DNA from: Bacteroidota bacterium
Lineage (GTDB): Bacteria > Bacteroidota > Ignavibacteria > Ignavibacteriales > Melioribacteraceae
Direction: 5' to 3'
DNA: 64,000 nt
NCBI GenBank assembly: GCA_018818165.1
Contig: JAHISP010000071.1
Location: forward strand, 248,001 to 312,000
Positions 54,121-61,572 of the stretch are shown here, one piece after another. The translations under genes and the position numbers were made by a program. The stretch's first letter is position 1; the number at the start of each line of letters is the position of its first letter. A model generated the notes under the pieces. That model was given only the letters and a program-made list of their open reading frames with translations, made no database searches and was not told the origin of the DNA.

Positions 54121-54290
54121 TTATTTTGTACTCATGCATGAAGCATATAATCGACCAATCAAAGCACCGATGCAATAATATTAATTGGAATTATATTTTC
54201 TTCTAATACCTTTATAGCTCCAATATGAGCAAGATCTCTGGCACCATCTATCCCAAGGACTAATGCAATTTTCTCTTTATTGATATCCAT
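54121..54290 (-). pseudogene. Relic of a patatin-like phospholipase
   Basis: From ATG 54290 the minus strand reads DINKEKIALVLGIDGARDLAHIG... and AIKVLEENIIPINIIAS, matching the RssA/patatin start ([25 protein letters not shown].GIP...). The glycine-rich oxyanion loop is changed (GGGGARG to GIDGARD), and the frame is lost exactly where the G-x-S-x-G nucleophile should be; ALIGRLYAS resumes in another frame. The remaining 300 bases to 53812 may hold further decayed remains but show no readable motif. Confidence 0.75.
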
Positions 54291-54296
54291 TTTTTA

Positions 54297-55643
54297 CTAT
54301 CTTCCAGTAACTTGTAAATAAGTTGTTTTCTTAACAATGTAATTTGCTTTTGCATCAATCAACTGATCCTCTGTTTGCTGGAGCAGAGCCTGCGCTTCAA
54401 GTAAATCAGAAGTCGTGATTAGTCCATTTTTATAGCTATCATTATTTACTTTATAATTTTCTTCAGCCTGTACTTTTGATTCTTCGCTCAACAAATATTG
54501 CTTGTAAGAGTCGGTTAAATCCTGCCATGCTTTTTCCATCTGGAGAACTAACAGTTCAGAATTGTTTTTGAAATTGTTTTCCGCAATCTCCTCTTTGATG
54601 CTGCGCTCTTCAAGCTCGTGGGAGCCGCCCCACCAATTGGAGATTGGAATTGATACGGTACCGAAAACCATTCCGAGTGTTCTGCCTTTGCCTTCATCAA
54701 ATTTCATGTACATCCCGTTTACACCGATTCCAGCCTGCGGTAAATATTCACCGAGTTTCATATTCGTTTTAAGTTCTTCTGCTCTAACGGATAATTCGAG
54801 AAGACTGTATTCATTCCGGTTTTTCAAAGCATCCGTGTTATCAATAAGAAGACTCTGCGGAAGCTCGCCGATTGCCAGTTCATCCCGCAAAACCAAAGTG
54901 GAATCGTAAGGAATACCGATATGCTGGCAGAAAGCCATCGTAGCAAGTTTAGTCCCGTTTTCGAGTTTGGATTTGTTTAGAAGTACCTCGCTCAATTTCA
55001 ATTTTACTTTCAACAAATCGTTTTTCATTACAAGTCCGGATTTGAATGCATCTTCAACCTGGATTAATAAACGGTTCAACAGAGCTTCATACTTTTCAAT
55101 TGTAATGTGTTTTTCTTCGAGCGAAACAATCTGCCAATATTGCTCTTCGGTTTTTTGAAGGATTTCATTTTGTGTCATTTTACCTTTTAACTCGCTCGCT
55201 TCTTCGCCGAGTGAGGCAAGTTTATTTCCATTGATTATTCTGCCGCCGGCAAATATAGGCTGCATAACATTGATATAACCAATTGTTCCTTTCTTAAGCA
55301 GTTCCATTGTTCCGCCGGGGAAATATGCAAACTGAGTTGCGGTAGCAAGATTTGCCGGATTACCATCATAGACGGGAAGGTTCCCGCCGGGAGTTTCCAT
55401 TTCCATTAAACTTTTTTGAGCTTCGAACATAAATCCGCCTGCACTTATATTCGGGAAGTAGTATGTGAAAGCGGAATTTTTTATTTGACGAGAAGCATCA
55501 ACTTCTAATTTGCTGTTCTTACTTTCCGTATTGTTCTGCAAAGCAAACTGCTTGCTTTCTTCGAGCGTTATTACTTTTTGCGCAGAAACATAATTGATAC
55601 TTAAGAGTATCATCACGAGAATAAATAGATTTATATTTTTCAT
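54297..55643 (-). CDS. TolC-family outer-membrane efflux protein
   Basis: 448 residues: signal peptide (FILVMILLSINYVSAQ), then the two helical-hairpin repeats of TolC-type channels (ITLEESKQFALQNNTESKNSKLEVDASRQ; VNNDSYKNGLITTSDLLEAQALLQQ). Outer-membrane end of the RND/MFP pump whose genes follow in order upstream. The start overlaps the permease stop by four bases. Codon use is less AT-biased than most of the window. Confidence 0.93.
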   Translation of the reverse strand: MKNINLFILVMILLSINYVSAQKVITLEESKQFALQNNTESKNSKLEVDASRQIKNSAFTYYFPNISAGGFMFEAQKSLMEMETPGGNLPVYDGNPANLATATQFAYFPGGTMELLKKGTIGYINVMQPIFAGGRIINGNKLASLGEEASELKGKMTQNEILQKTEEQYWQIVSLEEKHITIEKYEALLNRLLIQVEDAFKSGLVMKNDLLKVKLKLSEVLLNKSKLENGTKLATMAFCQHIGIPYDSTLVLRDELAIGELPQSLLIDNTDALKNRNEYSLLELSVRAEELKTNMKLGEYLPQAGIGVNGMYMKFDEGKGRTLGMVFGTVSIPISNWWGGSHELEERSIKEEIAENNFKNNSELLVLQMEKAWQDLTDSYKQYLLSEESKVQAEENYKVNNDSYKNGLITTSDLLEAQALLQQTEDQLIDAKANYIVKKTTYLQVTGR

Positions 55644-58600
55644 GCTAATTCAGCCTCCTCAACTTTGTCAAAATCTTTTCTGTGGAATAAATAATAAAGA
55701 ACCGGAAGAACTATAAGCGAGAGTATCAATCCGAAGGTCAACCCAAAACAAATTACAGCACCAAGCGGACCCCATAGCGGTGAGCCGCTTATAATCATTG
55801 GGATAACGCCAACTGCCGCAGCCGCGGATGTTAAAAATATTGGGCGCATTCTTCTTTTTGCCGATGAGATTGCCGCTTCTTCAAGTGAATGACCGTGTTC
55901 TCTGCGAAGTTCCTCGGCATACGAGACATAAATAATTCCGTTACGCACTACAATTCCCATCAAACTGATTATCCCAATTAATGCAGTTACACCGAAAGGA
56001 TAGCCGGTTATCTTCACTCCCAGTGCCGCACCGAAAATACTTAGCGGCATCGTCATCATAATAAGAAGAGATGTTTTTGTGTTTCTGAATTGGACTAACA
56101 AAATGATGAAAATGATTGCAATAGTAATTCCCATTGCATAATAAATTGGCGTCACTTCCTCATTGTTCATTTCATATTCGCCACCATAATTTATTTCAAC
56201 GCCATGCGGCAATTTCATATTTTCAATTATCGGTTTTGCTTTGCTAAATATATCGGCTGCATAAATACCTCTCTCGACATCTACCATCACAGTTATCGTG
56301 CGGACTCCGTTTCGTCTGGCTATTTCTCCTTCAGTCCATTCTTGTTTTAAATCAGCCAGCTGTCTTACTTGCACTGATGAAACCAAAAACGGCGAGGTTA
56401 CATATTGATTCATAATATCATCAACACTGGTTTTTACTTTTTTATCAACTCTTAAATTCACATTTACCGGATAATCATTTTCCCAAATAGTTGAAACCGG
56501 AAAACCTTTTGTTCCAACCATCAGCGAATAATCAAGAATTGTTTTTGAATAACCGAGCCGGCTTGCTTCGTCTTGTTTAATATCTAATCTTACTGATTGA
56601 AGCGGCTGTTCATAATCAGTTCTAACCCATTTAGCACCTTCAATTTCGCGCATTATACCCGAGACTTGTGCAGCAACTGTTTTTATTGTGGAAATACTAT
56701 CACCAGAAATTTTAATTTCAATTGGCGCTTTACTGGAAGCCATTTCAAGCTGTTTCCATTTAATATGCGCATTCGGATTTGAGTCGCTGTATTTATTACT
56801 GTATTCATCAAGTATTTCTTTTGTTGCTTCACTTGATTCCGTTATTACAAGTAACTGCCCAAAATGTTTTGCCGGAAAATTAGGCGCGTAAAGTGAGTTG
56901 AATCTTGGCGAGCTTGTTCCTACAAATGCGGCTACTTCTTTTACACGTGAATCTTTACTTAACATATTTTCAATTTCTTTCAATACCGAGTCGGTTTGCT
57001 TTAATGAACTTCCAACCGGCAGCGAAACTTCAACCGCGAATTGATTGCGTTCAAAAAACGGAAATGGCTGTTGTGGAGTTATCATCATTATTAATAAGCC
57101 AAATAAAAATGACGCGGCTCCAACAATTACAACAGTCTTTTTCTTCTTGAATGATTTTTCTAAAGCTTTATCATAAAAAGATTGAAGCCATTTTAAGAAC
57201 GCCGCCTTTTTACCTTTGTTATTTTCTGAATTGATGCCTTGTTTAATAAAGATAAAACACATTAATGGAACCAAAACTACAGCTACTATAAGCGAGACTA
57301 AAAGAGCAAAAGCAACTGTTTGAGGTAATGATTTAATAAAATCGCCCGCAAGACCGGTCATCATCATTGCCATTGGCGCAAAAGAGAATATAAGAATTAA
57401 GGTTGCAGAAAAAACCGAGCCAAAAAGATCAGTCACGCTTTGCGAAGCGGCATCGTGAGGCGATATGCCGTGATCAAGTTTTTCTACATAATTATCTATT
57501 ATAACTATAGCGTTATCTACCACCATTCCAAGAACAATTATTAAACCGGCAAGCGATACAGTTTGAAGATCCATTCCGGTTGCCCACATTATTCCTAGTG
57601 TAATTAATATGGATATAGGAATTGCGGAGGCAGCAACTAGAGCTACTCTTCTTGGCAGCAAAAGAATTGTTACCAAGATAACCGAGAATATTGCAAGACC
57701 GAATTCTTTAAGAAAATTTAGAATTGATTTTGAAACGAAACTCGGCATATCGGAAATTAGTCCAACATGAACATCGGAAGGAATCTCAGACTGAAATTTT
57801 TCTATTTCTTTTTTTACTTCATCGCCGTATTGAACAATGTTATTACCGGGAAGCATCTCTAACGAGACGATTAAACATTTTTTACCGTTAAGCCGTATGT
57901 ATGAATCCGGCTCTGCATATTCACGAACAACTTTTCCAACATCTTTAACCCGGACAACATTTCCCATTGGATCAGAATAAATAATTTGATTTGCTATATC
58001 ACTTTCTGTTTTGTAACCAGATGGAATGTGAATCGGGCGAATAAATCTTCCATCATCAATATCGCCGGTATAGTTTATCATTCCCTGTGGTTTTAATGCG
58101 GTTAAAACCATCAATGGTTTGATCCCGTAATTTGTAAGCTTAGAGTCGTCTATGTAAACATTGATTTCTTCTTTCTGCAGACCAAAATGTTTTACTCTTG
58201 ATGTCGCCTGTATCTTGCGAACATTGTCTTCAAATTTTTCGACATATCTTTCAAGTTCTTTATATGTTTTCGTTTCAGATTCAACTGCAAGCAACACGGC
58301 AGATGTGTTTCCAAAATCATCATTCGCGTATAAAGACATTACTCCGGATGGAAGTTCTCCCTTAAATTCATCTAACCCGTGCTTAAGTTTTGCCCAGAAC
58401 GCTTTTGGATCTTTTTCCTTTTTATTTACTTCTACATAAATAACCATCACATTTTCTTTAGAGATGGAATGGGTTTTCTTTTTATCAACGGATTCAAACT
58501 GGAATAAATAGTTTTCAATCTTTTTGGTTAGCTGTTCTTCCACTTGCTCGGAAGTTGCGCCCGGGAATATTCCAATTATTAATCCCTGCCGTATTTTAAA

Positions 58601-58729
58601 TTCCGGAAACTCATCACGCGGCATTTCTATCAGTGCCGCTACTCCAAATAATACCAGTATACTTGTGGTAACAATTATTAATTGTTTATACCGGAGAATT
58701 ATTTCTATTAGAGACCTTTTCGTTTTCAT
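55640..58729 (-). CDS. RND efflux permease (HAE1-like)
   Basis: 1029 residues from ATG 58729, with GGGGA eight bases before; a GTG at 58744 is the alternative. Twelve membrane helices in two halves: SFFKE/FAL..FSVILVTILLLPRR, PISILITLGIMWATGMDLQTVSLAGLIIVLGMVVDNAIVIIDNY (motif with conserved Asp), then FFERNQFAVEVSLPVGSS in the second porter domain and IIFIILLVQFRNTKTSLLIMMTMPLSIFG. Proton-driven export of drugs or lipophilic compounds, with the MFP and TolC proteins. Confidence 0.95.
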   Translation of the reverse strand: MKTKRSLIEIILRYKQLIIVTTSILVLFGVAALIEMPRDEFPEFKIRQGLIIGIFPGATSEQVEEQLTKKIENYLFQFESVDKKKTHSISKENVMVIYVEVNKKEKDPKAFWAKLKHGLDEFKGELPSGVMSLYANDDFGNTSAVLLAVESETKTYKELERYVEKFEDNVRKIQATSRVKHFGLQKEEINVYIDDSKLTNYGIKPLMVLTALKPQGMINYTGDIDDGRFIRPIHIPSGYKTESDIANQIIYSDPMGNVVRVKDVGKVVREYAEPDSYIRLNGKKCLIVSLEMLPGNNIVQYGDEVKKEIEKFQSEIPSDVHVGLISDMPSFVSKSILNFLKEFGLAIFSVILVTILLLPRRVALVAASAIPISILITLGIMWATGMDLQTVSLAGLIIVLGMVVDNAIVIIDNYVEKLDHGISPHDAASQSVTDLFGSVFSATLILIFSFAPMAMMMTGLAGDFIKSLPQTVAFALLVSLIVAVVLVPLMCFIFIKQGINSENNKGKKAAFLKWLQSFYDKALEKSFKKKKTVVIVGAASFLFGLLIMMITPQQPFPFFERNQFAVEVSLPVGSSLKQTDSVLKEIENMLSKDSRVKEVAAFVGTSSPRFNSLYAPNFPAKHFGQLLVITESSEATKEILDEYSNKYSDSNPNAHIKWKQLEMASSKAPIEIKISGDSISTIKTVAAQVSGIMREIEGAKWVRTDYEQPLQSVRLDIKQDEASRLGYSKTILDYSLMVGTKGFPVSTIWENDYPVNVNLRVDKKVKTSVDDIMNQYVTSPFLVSSVQVRQLADLKQEWTEGEIARRNGVRTITVMVDVERGIYAADIFSKAKPIIENMKLPHGVEINYGGEYEMNNEEVTPIYYAMGITIAIIFIILLVQFRNTKTSLLIMMTMPLSIFGAALGVKITGYPFGVTALIGIISLMGIVVRNGIIYVSYAEELRREHGHSLEEAAISSAKRRMRPIFLTSAAAAVGVIPMIISGSPLWGPLGAVICFGLTFGLILSLIVLPVLYYLFHRKDFDKVEEAELA

Positions 58730-58743
58730 AAATATATTCCCCA

Positions 58744-59790
58744 CTAATTACTTTTAACTATTTGTATTAAAGAATTATCAACAAGTTTCTGCTGACCCGT
58801 AACCACAATTTGTTCTCCTTCATTTAATCCGCTTGTCACTTCTACACCATTTCTTAAAAGTCTTCCGGTCATTACATGTTTTCTTACAGCTTTATTTTGA
58901 TTTACCACGTAAACAAAATTGTTCCCCTTTTCATCAACCAATACTGCTCTGCTTGGGACCAACAATCCCGAAGCTACATTTTGCTTATTAATTAAAACGT
59001 TACAAATCATTCCCGGTTTCATTTCATAGTTTCTATTTACAATACCTATTTTGATTTTATATGTGTGAGCTAGTGGATCAGCCATAACACCTATCTCCTC
59101 AACCGTTCCAGTGAACTCAGCATTATTCAATGCTGCGATTGTAATATTCGCTTTCTCTCCCTTTTTAATTGATGCGATTTCGTTTTCGGCTACCGGCACA
59201 CGTGCAAATACTTTTTCTATCTTTACAATATTGATAGATGTTAAATTCGGTATCGCAGCCATTCCCGGTTCTATTGCTCGTTTACCCACAACACCATCAA
59301 CCGGCGAGTAAAGGTTACAATCGTCTAAATTCTTTTTCGCAATTAATGTTGCAGATTTAGCTTGTTGAAGTCCGGTTTCAACTTCCACTAATTTTATTTC
59401 CGGAAGGTTGCCGTTTTTATACATCGGCAATAAGCGTTTATATGCGTCCTCAGCTTGTTTCTGAGTTGCCAAAGACATTTCGTAAGCGTTTTTATAGCTC
59501 TCATTATTTATTACTGCAAGAATCTGTCCCTTCTTAACAAAGTCTCCTTCCGAAACGAGAACTTTTGATACACTTCCAATTGTTGAAAAACTTAATGGAA
59601 TCGATTCGGATTCTTCGATTGTTCCGCTATAGGCAATTGCTTCACTTCCATTTATTTTTTTTGCTTGTTCAACTTCTACTTTAATTTCGGTATTATTTAG
59701 TGTGCTTTCTGTTTTACCATCAGAACAGCTCTGTAAAAAATAGCCAGTGCATGCAATGAGTAGATAAGTTAAGATTTTGTTTGTTTTCAT
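58744..59790 (-). CDS. RND efflux periplasmic adaptor (MFP), lipoprotein
   Basis: 348 residues: lipoprotein signal (ILTYLLIACTGYFLQSC, C22), beta-barrel and lipoyl segments (VSKVLVSEGDFVKKGQILAVINNE ... LYSPVDGVVGKRAIEPGMAAI), alpha-hairpin (ATQKQAEDAYKRLLPMYKNG), and the C-terminal NFVYVVNQNKAVRKHVMTGRL. Adaptor of the tripartite pump; first gene of the operon, 20-45 bases behind an operator-like motif. Confidence 0.95.
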   Translation of the reverse strand: MKTNKILTYLLIACTGYFLQSCSDGKTESTLNNTEIKVEVEQAKKINGSEAIAYSGTIEESESIPLSFSTIGSVSKVLVSEGDFVKKGQILAVINNESYKNAYEMSLATQKQAEDAYKRLLPMYKNGNLPEIKLVEVETGLQQAKSATLIAKKNLDDCNLYSPVDGVVGKRAIEPGMAAIPNLTSINIVKIEKVFARVPVAENEIASIKKGEKANITIAALNNAEFTGTVEEIGVMADPLAHTYKIKIGIVNRNYEMKPGMICNVLINKQNVASGLLVPSRAVLVDEKGNNFVYVVNQNKAVRKHVMTGRLLRNGVEVTSGLNEGEQIVVTGQQKLVDNSLIQIVKSN

Positions 59791-59858
59791 TTTATTCCTT
59801 TTAGTTAATTAGACAATATTTGTTTTTGGGTCGAAATCAGTTTAAAAAATTTTACATC
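59771..59858. repeat. Promoter/start-codon segment, copy A
   Basis: Contains the first codons of the adaptor gene (MKTNK) and its upstream operator. It is repeated imperfectly at 59901-59985 (offset 130, then 127 after an indel), so the regulatory segment has been duplicated. Confidence 0.7.
59809..59836. promoter_or_regulatory. TetR-type operator motif, site 1 (adaptor promoter)
   Basis: TTAGAC, 15 bases, GTCGAA. Half-sites TTAGAC and TTCGAC (reverse complement of GTCGAA) are near-palindromic. About 20 bases upstream of the adaptor ATG. Identical layout at sites 2 and 3. Confidence 0.65.
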
Positions 59859-59900
59859 ATATTGGAAATGAATCTTGTACCAACTATGAGTGGACAATTT

Positions 59901-59985
59901 GAGATTCTGTTTGTTTTCATTTTTTGTTTAGCCTATTAGACGATATATGTTTTTTAGTCGATTCCCGCATAAAAAATTTTAGAAT
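59901..59985. repeat. Promoter/start-codon segment, copy B
   Basis: Second copy of the segment at 59771-59858. It still begins ATGAAAACAAAC (minus strand) but then reads MKTNRISNCPL... for 22 codons to a stop, so it is a truncated start of the adaptor gene. It ends at the TetR stop codon. Confidence 0.65.
59936..59963. promoter_or_regulatory. TetR-type operator motif, site 2 (in the duplicate)
   Basis: TTAGAC, 15 bases, GTCGAT. Same spacing as sites 1 and 3. It lies in the duplicated segment between the TetR stop and the adaptor gene; it may help regulation or be a relic. Confidence 0.6.
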
Positions 59986-60551
59986 CCTTCAGCTATCACT
60001 CTTGTTGCAATATCTATCATTTCGTTATCATCATTATCAAAGAAGAGATATATAGATAATCCGCTGATCATTCCAACAATTACACTTGCAAATTTATTTA
60101 TCTCTGTATCTTTGATATAATTAAATTCTCCTGCTATATGTCCTTCTTTCAGAATTTCAATAATAATTGCTTTTTCTCTATCATTTAGTAGTTTAGAGGT
60201 TCTTGCGATAAACTCTTGATTTCCTTTTATCTCCCCGGAAACTAAAGAATAGAGACTAACAGATTTTTTTATTTCTTTCAACATTGTTTCTATATACTTT
60301 TTTAATTTCTCTTTCGAAGAAATTAAATCAACAGTAGAAGATTTTGCTTTGTGAATAATGTTACTAAGTTCAACTTGTACCAATAATTCAAAAATCTCAT
60401 CTTTACTTTTAAAATAATAATAAAGCGTACTTTTTCCTTTTCCGGCTTCATGAGCTATGTCTTCCATAGTTGTCTTATTTAAACCCCATTTTTGAAAGAC
60501 TCGCTTTGCAGCCTCAAGGATTGCGCTTTTTACTTCTTCATCTTTATTCAT
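59979..60551 (-). CDS. TetR-family regulator of the efflux operon
   Basis: 190 residues. N-terminal helix-turn-helix KSAILEAAKRVFQKWGLNKTTMEDIAHEAGKGKSTLYYYFKSKDEIF, then an all-helical ligand domain, ending in MIDIATRVIAEGF. It probably represses the MFP-RND-TolC genes downstream on the same strand and itself, since the same 28-base motif stands before both. No ribosome site is obvious beyond GGATAAATATT. Confidence 0.92.
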   Translation of the reverse strand: MNKDEEVKSAILEAAKRVFQKWGLNKTTMEDIAHEAGKGKSTLYYYFKSKDEIFELLVQVELSNIIHKAKSSTVDLISSKEKLKKYIETMLKEIKKSVSLYSLVSGEIKGNQEFIARTSKLLNDREKAIIIEILKEGHIAGEFNYIKDTEINKFASVIVGMISGLSIYLFFDNDDNEMIDIATRVIAEGF

Positions 60552-60565
60552 AATATTTATCCTTA

Positions 60566-60593
60566 TTAGACGTTTTTCGTTTTACGGTCGAAA
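60566..60593. promoter_or_regulatory. TetR-type operator motif, site 3 (tetR promoter)
   Basis: TTAGAC, 15 bases, GTCGAA, fifteen bases upstream of the tetR ATG. The best symmetrical of the three copies; suggests autoregulation. Confidence 0.65.
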
Positions 60594-60721
60594 CATAATA
60601 TATTTTTAAATATGATGCAAGCAAAAAAATATATGGATTAAATATTTTGGTATGTTACTAATGTATTTAATCCTAATCTGTTCAATTTGACCGAATAAAA
60701 ATATTTATACTTTCTTGAATT

Positions 60722-61498
60722 TTATCTCATCATAAATTCAGATTCTAAATCCAAATACTCATTTAGCGAATTTTTATAACGATATAACAATTTTTTTGTG
60801 CTTTGCACAACATTTAGACTTACTTTACAAATTTGAGTAGCTTCATCTTTTGCTCTCTCTATAAATTCGGAGTCATCATAAAAATCATTTATCAATCCTA
60901 ATTTTTTAAGTTCTGTTGCTGGTAACTTTGTACCTCTGAATAGAAGTTCTGCTACTTTAGACTGGCCGAGATAATTTGGCAGAAAGAAGGGTAATGCTCC
61001 ACTTGGGTGAAGTCTGTATTTTATATGTGAGAGAATAAAATTTGTATTAGCTGAAGCAAAACGAAAATCAGCAGCAAGTGAAAGTCCAAAAAATGGTGAA
61101 ACAATATCTCCATTTATTGCAATTACTATTATTTTCCTAAAAGAAATAACTTTTCGTATTAAGTTACCCAAAATAGTTATTTCACGTGCACGTATTTCAT
61201 TTTTAACAAATCGAGAAATTTCTTTTGGATTTTCACTGTCAAATTCATCGCCAATGATATCTTTCAAAAAATTGACATAAGCATTTTCAGACATAGCTTC
61301 TTTTTCATTTAAAACTAAAACGCCCCTTACTTCCAATGATTTTTCAACTTTATCAAACCATGGAATAATATCTAGATTTCTGGTTATTGAAGAAACACTA
61401 TTAAAGGCATTTCCTTTAATGGTTAAAACAGCTATATCATTTTCAACAATACATTGGAATTCATTATTACTGAATTCGATGTCTTTTAATCCATTCAT
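60722..61498 (-). CDS. Enoyl-CoA hydratase/isomerase-like protein
   Basis: 258 residues with the crotonase fold: IAVLTIKGNAFNSVSSI, KIIVIAINGDIVSPFFGLSLAADFRFAS (second oxyanion region), IKYRLHPSGALPFFLPNYLGQSKVAELLFRGTKLPATELKKLGLIND. The usual catalytic Glu positions (GxxG..E) are not clear: the residue after NGDIVSPFFG is replaced, so hydratase activity is doubtful. AGGAGA precedes the ATG. Located between TetR and a second RND gene. Confidence 0.8.
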   Translation of the reverse strand: MNGLKDIEFSNNEFQCIVENDIAVLTIKGNAFNSVSSITRNLDIIPWFDKVEKSLEVRGVLVLNEKEAMSENAYVNFLKDIIGDEFDSENPKEISRFVKNEIRAREITILGNLIRKVISFRKIIVIAINGDIVSPFFGLSLAADFRFASANTNFILSHIKYRLHPSGALPFFLPNYLGQSKVAELLFRGTKLPATELKKLGLINDFYDDSEFIERAKDEATQICKVSLNVVQSTKKLLYRYKNSLNEYLDLESEFMMR

Positions 61499-61521
61499 TG
61501 TGTTCTCCTATTTTTTAATTA

Positions 61522-61547
61522 GAGGTGCCATTATAATAAGGCACCTC
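61522..61547. terminator. Hairpin between the RND pump and the crotonase gene
   Basis: GAGGTGCC (61522-61529) and GGCACCTC (61540-61547) make a perfect stem. It lies 26 bases downstream of the pump stop on the minus strand and upstream of the crotonase ribosome site. T-richness after it on the minus strand is weak. Confidence 0.6.
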
Positions 61548-61572
61548 AAAAAATATTTAACTATTCATTGAC

